From positions 23,277,954 to 23,341,953 of the forward strand of contig CM017556.1 of NCBI GenBank assembly GCA_007844125.1: a DNA stretch of 64,000 bases. The letters run 5' to 3'. The number at the start of each line of letters is the position of its first letter. The first letter of the stretch is position 1. The position numbers and the translations under genes were made by a program. Shown one piece after another: positions 60,158 to 64,000 of the stretch. The notes below the pieces were generated by a model, which was given only the letters and a program-made list of their open reading frames with translations, made no database searches and was not told where the DNA came from. This DNA comes from Sinonovacula constricta. Taxonomy: Eukaryota; Mollusca; Bivalvia; Cardiida; Solecurtidae.

Positions 60158-60710
60158 GTATAATGTCTTATTTACCATGTCTTATAGATAGTTGCTTTGT
60201 TTTTCATTGTTTGTGAAGATTGTTGTCGTTGTAAACATAATTGCATTCATTTAATGTAAGCTGCACAATCACATATTAGGTCATTTATTCATTTCTTCTT
60301 TAATTTCATGAGTTAAGTCAGGTATATCGAGAGTGTAAGATGCTATCATTACATTTTGACATAATTTTGTATTTGTAACGGTTGAGCTTCAGATAAGCAT
60401 TGCAATTGTAAGAGACAGTTTTTTTGTGTGTTTTTTGGTGTGTTTTTTTCTTCAGTTTTTACCAACACGACTGGAAAAAAGCTTTTAAAACAGACAGTCT
60501 TTGTAAGCTATCTGGTATAGGGCAGAATAACATCTCTTGAACAAATTTTCCTACACGTCTTAAACTTTTAATCATATATTTCTTATATACATTACTGTAT
60601 TTTTATCAAAATTTTATAAGTGTCAAACATTTAGCTAAGTCATACGTTTATCAAAACACTTGTTTAATTGCAGATTTAAATATAGGTATGTCGTGGATAT
60701 GTCTTCGTAG

Positions 60711-60808
60711 ATGGGTATAGATTTCTAGAATGGCCGGTGAGGAAAGCCTTTCTGATTAAAGACCAAGACGACAATGACACTCAGACATCGACGGATTCTG
60801 TTAATTAA
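60711..60808 (+). CDS. Terminal exon of a candidate gene
   Basis: Follows the acceptor cgtggatatgtcttcgtag in phase 1. Joined to the exon at 60109 it reads D, GYRFLEWPVRKAFLIKDQ and a polar tail (DDNDTQTSTDSVN), then TAA. High G+C, phase match and AATAAA at 60924-60929, 116 bases past the stop, support a real gene end. The acidic, threonine/serine-rich C-terminus suggests a soluble or cytoplasmic tail. Upstream exons were not found. Confidence 0.5.
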
Positions 60809-60923
60809 GGCGCAGTTTACATAACTCCAGGCCAATTGTGTTTTTGATCGATTGCTTTGCAGGAGACTGAGGATGATGGCTTCTACTGCTTTAATAGAAC
60901 TGCATCTAGTTGTCTGGTAATAC

Positions 60924-60929
60924 AATAAA
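60924..60929 (+). promoter_or_regulatory. Probable poly(A) signal
   Basis: AATAAA 116 bases past the stop of the exon at 60711-60808. Confidence 0.5.
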
Positions 60930-60954
60930 ACTTTTCGCGGTCTATCTCTTACTT

Positions 60955-61060
60955 ATAGTGAACCCAGACACAATAATACTCGAGGGTTGTTCGCAACAGA
61001 TGTAATGCCCATGTCTTTACTTAACCATCAAACTGTCTGGTACAATTTACAATGACTACT
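60955..61060 (+). repeat. Duplicated block U, copy 3 (short)
   Basis: 'cccagacacaataat' and 'gagggttgttcgcaac' correspond to 'gcccagacacaaaatacg' and 'gagagctgctggcaac' of copy 1. It lies just past the gene end at 60808 and precedes block T copy 3 at 61.4 kb, the same order as in the 40-47 kb region. Confidence 0.5.
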
Positions 61061-61439
61061 TGTTAATAATTAAGATAGGATGAGAACCCTCGGAATTTTC
61101 TTTGTAATTTTTGGTTTAGGTGGCAATTATGTGAACTTGGAAAATTGCCCCTTACTGTGTTCATAATTCGATATATTGATCAATAAAAATATAGACTATT
61201 GTCCTTAATTCGTACTAATGTATGTTAATTTGAATAATTATATTTAATAAATACAATGTTACTCTTGTTTTTCAAAGACGTGTGTGCTTGTTTTCAAAGA
61301 CGTTGCAAATACCTTAAACCGGTTCCTTGTTTTTTCTTATTTCTTAGAATCCGTTATTTCTGTGTACATGTATTTTTCAATATGATACGTCATATCCGTT
61401 TTATATATCGACTAATGAACACATTATTCTACTGCTTAA

Positions 61440-62720
61440 AGTGCCATGTCCTTAAATAAAATGCTACTTTCTTTAAAAAAATATTTTCAATGTAAAATGT
61501 ATTATAATATTTTCATCAAGTTTACTTGTGGGAATGCTGTCTACGTATTGCATATTCCCGATCGTTTATCTCTCGAGCATTCATGCATACCGAGATGTTG
61601 CATAACTGCGGCGTCAGGTATGTATGAAAGATAGGCTAATGGCAGCAAACAACACAGGCTTCAAACGGCATAGTTGTTGTAAATTGTCTATGTTAAAGCT
61701 GTCAGATAATCAGAATAACTAGTTTTGTATTTGGCGATTTCCTGTATGCCGAGATTAGGAAGGGTATAACATCTTCATATACTGCTCAAACCGTCTATGT
61801 ATCAGTTCGAATATATATCACATTCATCTGACAATTCGATATGTTGCAAACTTATCCGTTTGCGACCTGTTTAAGCAATTTCATATGTTTCGTTCATTTT
61901 GCGCATAAGATAAAATAGGTAAACAGGTGATTTTTTTTATATGTAAATGGTTATACTTACATTTAATAACATTTCTTTGGAGATACGTTTTGCAAATATA
62001 ATAACAACGGATAATTATACCCAAGCAACGCTTCCACATCGATGATTCTAGGCAAATAATAATAAATTTATTAGAAACGTTGGCTGAAATGCAATGCTGA
62101 CATGACGAGAAGAGCAAATTTAGGGTGTTTGGATCTGTTTGCATTGTTACATGTAATTCAGAAAAAGCGGCTTCATGCAAATTAATACATGTTCTTTTTT
62201 CTGTGTTCAATTTTCGCCTTTCAATCTTTTATCCACGTTTTATTATTTTCGTTTCATTACCTTTATGTCTCTTTTAAGAATGCAATATATGATATGGCGT
62301 TTTTGATTTTTTTTAATTATGTTTCTTTTTAGGCTGACAGGTAATTAAATTTTACAAGCCTGCAACATAGGCCATAGCGACATAGCAAAAATTGGAGTAG
62401 TTAAATGATAATTTAAACTGATCAAAGGATCCTTTGTCATGTATATTAAAGGTATCATAATGGATTTGAAATGTGTATTACTCTAAACGATACACATCAT
62501 TGTCACTTTGACTTATCTGAAGTCAGTGCAATAGCTTTATTGAACATTATTACTATAAATCTTACTGTGTTCAATTTTTTCATATCTTTCACCTTGCTGT
62601 ATATTTTTCCTTTTTTGCAAACGGGGGTATGTACTTATACACGTTTGTTTTATTGCTGATCTGTCGTGATTTGTCGTAGCAAACAGTAATTATTCCATTT
62701 GTATAAATACTGCTATTACT
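61440..62720 (+). repeat. Duplicated block T, copy 3
   Basis: Paralogous to 45310-47400. It is shorter and lacks the microsatellite and the internal exons of the 40.8-46.8 kb gene. The 109-codon minus-strand frame at 61881-62210 lies inside and is not maintained in the paralogue, so I do not call it. Confidence 0.7.
62333..62420 (+). pseudogene. Disabled copy of the terminal exon at 46676
   Basis: Follows 'tatgtttctttttag', the position of the strong acceptor in the paralogue. It aligns as 'ggtaattaaattttac' to 'ggtacataattttgc' and 'ggagtagttaaatgat' to 'ggagcagatatgaaca'. Stops appear early in the homologous frame, so it no longer encodes the protein. Confidence 0.45.
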
Positions 62721-62773
62721 TAAATATGGTCATCATCATGACAAGCACATCAATTTATTTCCATAAATAGAAA

Positions 62774-63010
62774 AAGGTAAATAAGAAAAGGTCCATTCAA
62801 ATTTTTTACAGATATTTAAATTTTATCTACCAATAGACAAAGGCAAACAAGGTAAATGCAAATGTGACAAAAAAAAACACACAGAGACGAGACATAACAC
62901 ACATTAAGAAAAAACATCAGTTACCGCCTTGGAACGGTCAATCGGCAAAAGGGCCAACTGGGGTGCTTAAACCTGGTTTGTGGAGCGCTCCAACCTCGTA
63001 CCATTTTGTA
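62774..63010 (+). repeat. Interspersed repeat family 'B', uninterrupted copy (empty site)
   Basis: Contains 'taagaaaaggtcc', the TA at 62813-62814 matching the mariner target, 'agacaaaggcaaaca', 'cgccttggaacggtcaatcgg' and 'ccaacctcgtacc'. It shows the state of the 12941-14990 copy before insertion. Confidence 0.8.
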
Positions 63011-64000
63011 ACCGAGTTAGTAAATTTTGTGAAGACTTATTTTTTTATTTTTTTATTTTTATTAATTACTAAGAAACCTTATTGACCCTCTATGAAAATT
63101 CTACTTAAGCTGATAAAATTAGGATATCAGCATAAGAAAAGACCAAAAATGTTTTAAAGGTTGTTGATGGATAAACCAAAACTTAACAATATCCTCCACA
63201 GTTATGTCCAACTATGAATAAATTTATTAAAACGTAAAACGAACATACAATGTCAAAATTTGGCTTGTGGCCAATACTCTTTAAGAAATACATTAATACT
63301 GCTGCATTTTACAAAACATTGGGAGATGCCAACACTTACGTTCTGTGATCAATTTTTCACAAAAAAATGTAAAAAAATATACTTTGAACAATAATTGTTA
63401 TTTTAATAAAATTACACAATGATTTAACGAGCAATGGAATTTTAATCAAATTGAAATTTGTTATGAATATAAGCAATAAAAAGTTTTCAGAAATGTAGTT
63501 TTGTTGCATCACAGTTTCAACATTATTTTCAACTCTATTTTATTATTCCAGATTGTTTACTAATGGCGACCAAATAAAAGCGGTTTAAAAATATTGTTTT
63601 AATTTATCTGTTACTTTAAACAGATGGCTGACTTCTGCAAAAATAAGGTGTTATATTGCTGGTGCGAAAACGACCATTTTTCTGTTTTTTTTGTACAAAT
63701 ACAAAATAACTTGTTCTAGAAAAGATATATCTCCCTTGATAATTTGTACCTTTGTTACGAACAACAATATTGATGTAAATTATCAATGCAGCTTACAGAA
63801 CTACCACCTAACGTATGTTCGAGTATCTCGATGTCGGTTCATTTTGTGTAACGACGCTTGTTTGAATTATTACCACTAAGTTTTCGGAAATATATCAGGA
63901 TAATGTTATGCGATTTGTTGGTACATGATACACCTCTAGTTTACAATCTTCAAAGCTTAACTAAATGTGAACTCAGATCTACATAAAAAAGCTACATTCT
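63011..64000. other. No gene recognised
   Basis: AT-rich sequence to the end of the window. The plus-strand frame at 63691-63879 has no motif or splice support. Confidence 0.4.

Noticed and set aside
61881..62210. 109-codon minus-strand open frame, one of the longest in the window
   Set aside because: It lies in duplicated block T, and the paralogous region at 46.2-46.6 kb does not keep the frame.

Overview
The window looks like ordinary nuclear DNA from an AT-rich invertebrate (roughly two thirds A+T by eye), most likely a mollusc and perhaps a bivalve. That is an inference from small exons with long introns, tRNA-derived SINEs, mariner and hairpin elements, many simple repeats and frequent 'acatgta' words; no diagnostic marker gene is present. 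There are no operons, ribosome binding sites, rRNAs or CRISPR arrays. No long intact gene is visible. Host genes appear only as short exons, called from splice signals, reading-frame phase and composition. In this base composition a short open frame after an acceptor-like site is common by chance, so most exon calls carry low confidence.

Left part (1-12.7 kb): a possible internal exon at 58-160, two phase-compatible candidate exons (6058-6113 and 7908-7968), and two copies of one tRNA-derived SINE. At 12.7-16.8 kb lies the best gene: a three-exon, plus-strand gene for a secreted cysteine-rich protein of 137 aa. Its first intron carries a dead mariner transposon (12983-14723), and that transposon sits inside an older interspersed repeat. 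At 19.3-20.3 kb are two tandem copies of this repeat and a second SINE family.

Middle (22-32 kb, minus strand): the 3' part of a fibronectin type III receptor-like gene. Upstream FN3 exons (28.1-31.9 kb) carry stops and frameshifts. The membrane-proximal FN3 exon, a likely second half-domain exon and a transmembrane exon remain open and join in phase 1. At 33.7-35.3 kb is a hairpin-bearing element that encodes an unknown protein; a second copy in the opposite orientation lies at 50.15-51.02 kb.

Right part (37-63 kb): a compound AT/GATA microsatellite, and a candidate plus-strand gene (40830-46764) whose surroundings occur in two or three diverged copies (37.0, 40.4-47.4 and 60.9-62.7 kb). 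Short terminal-exon candidates lie at 47.5, 50.0 and 56.6 kb, a threefold array of tRNA-like units at 53.5 kb is followed by a twofold 740-bp duplication, and a two-exon gene end lies at 60109-60808. The genes do not form a visible pathway. The clearest theme is turnover: duplication, pseudogenisation and nested insertion.
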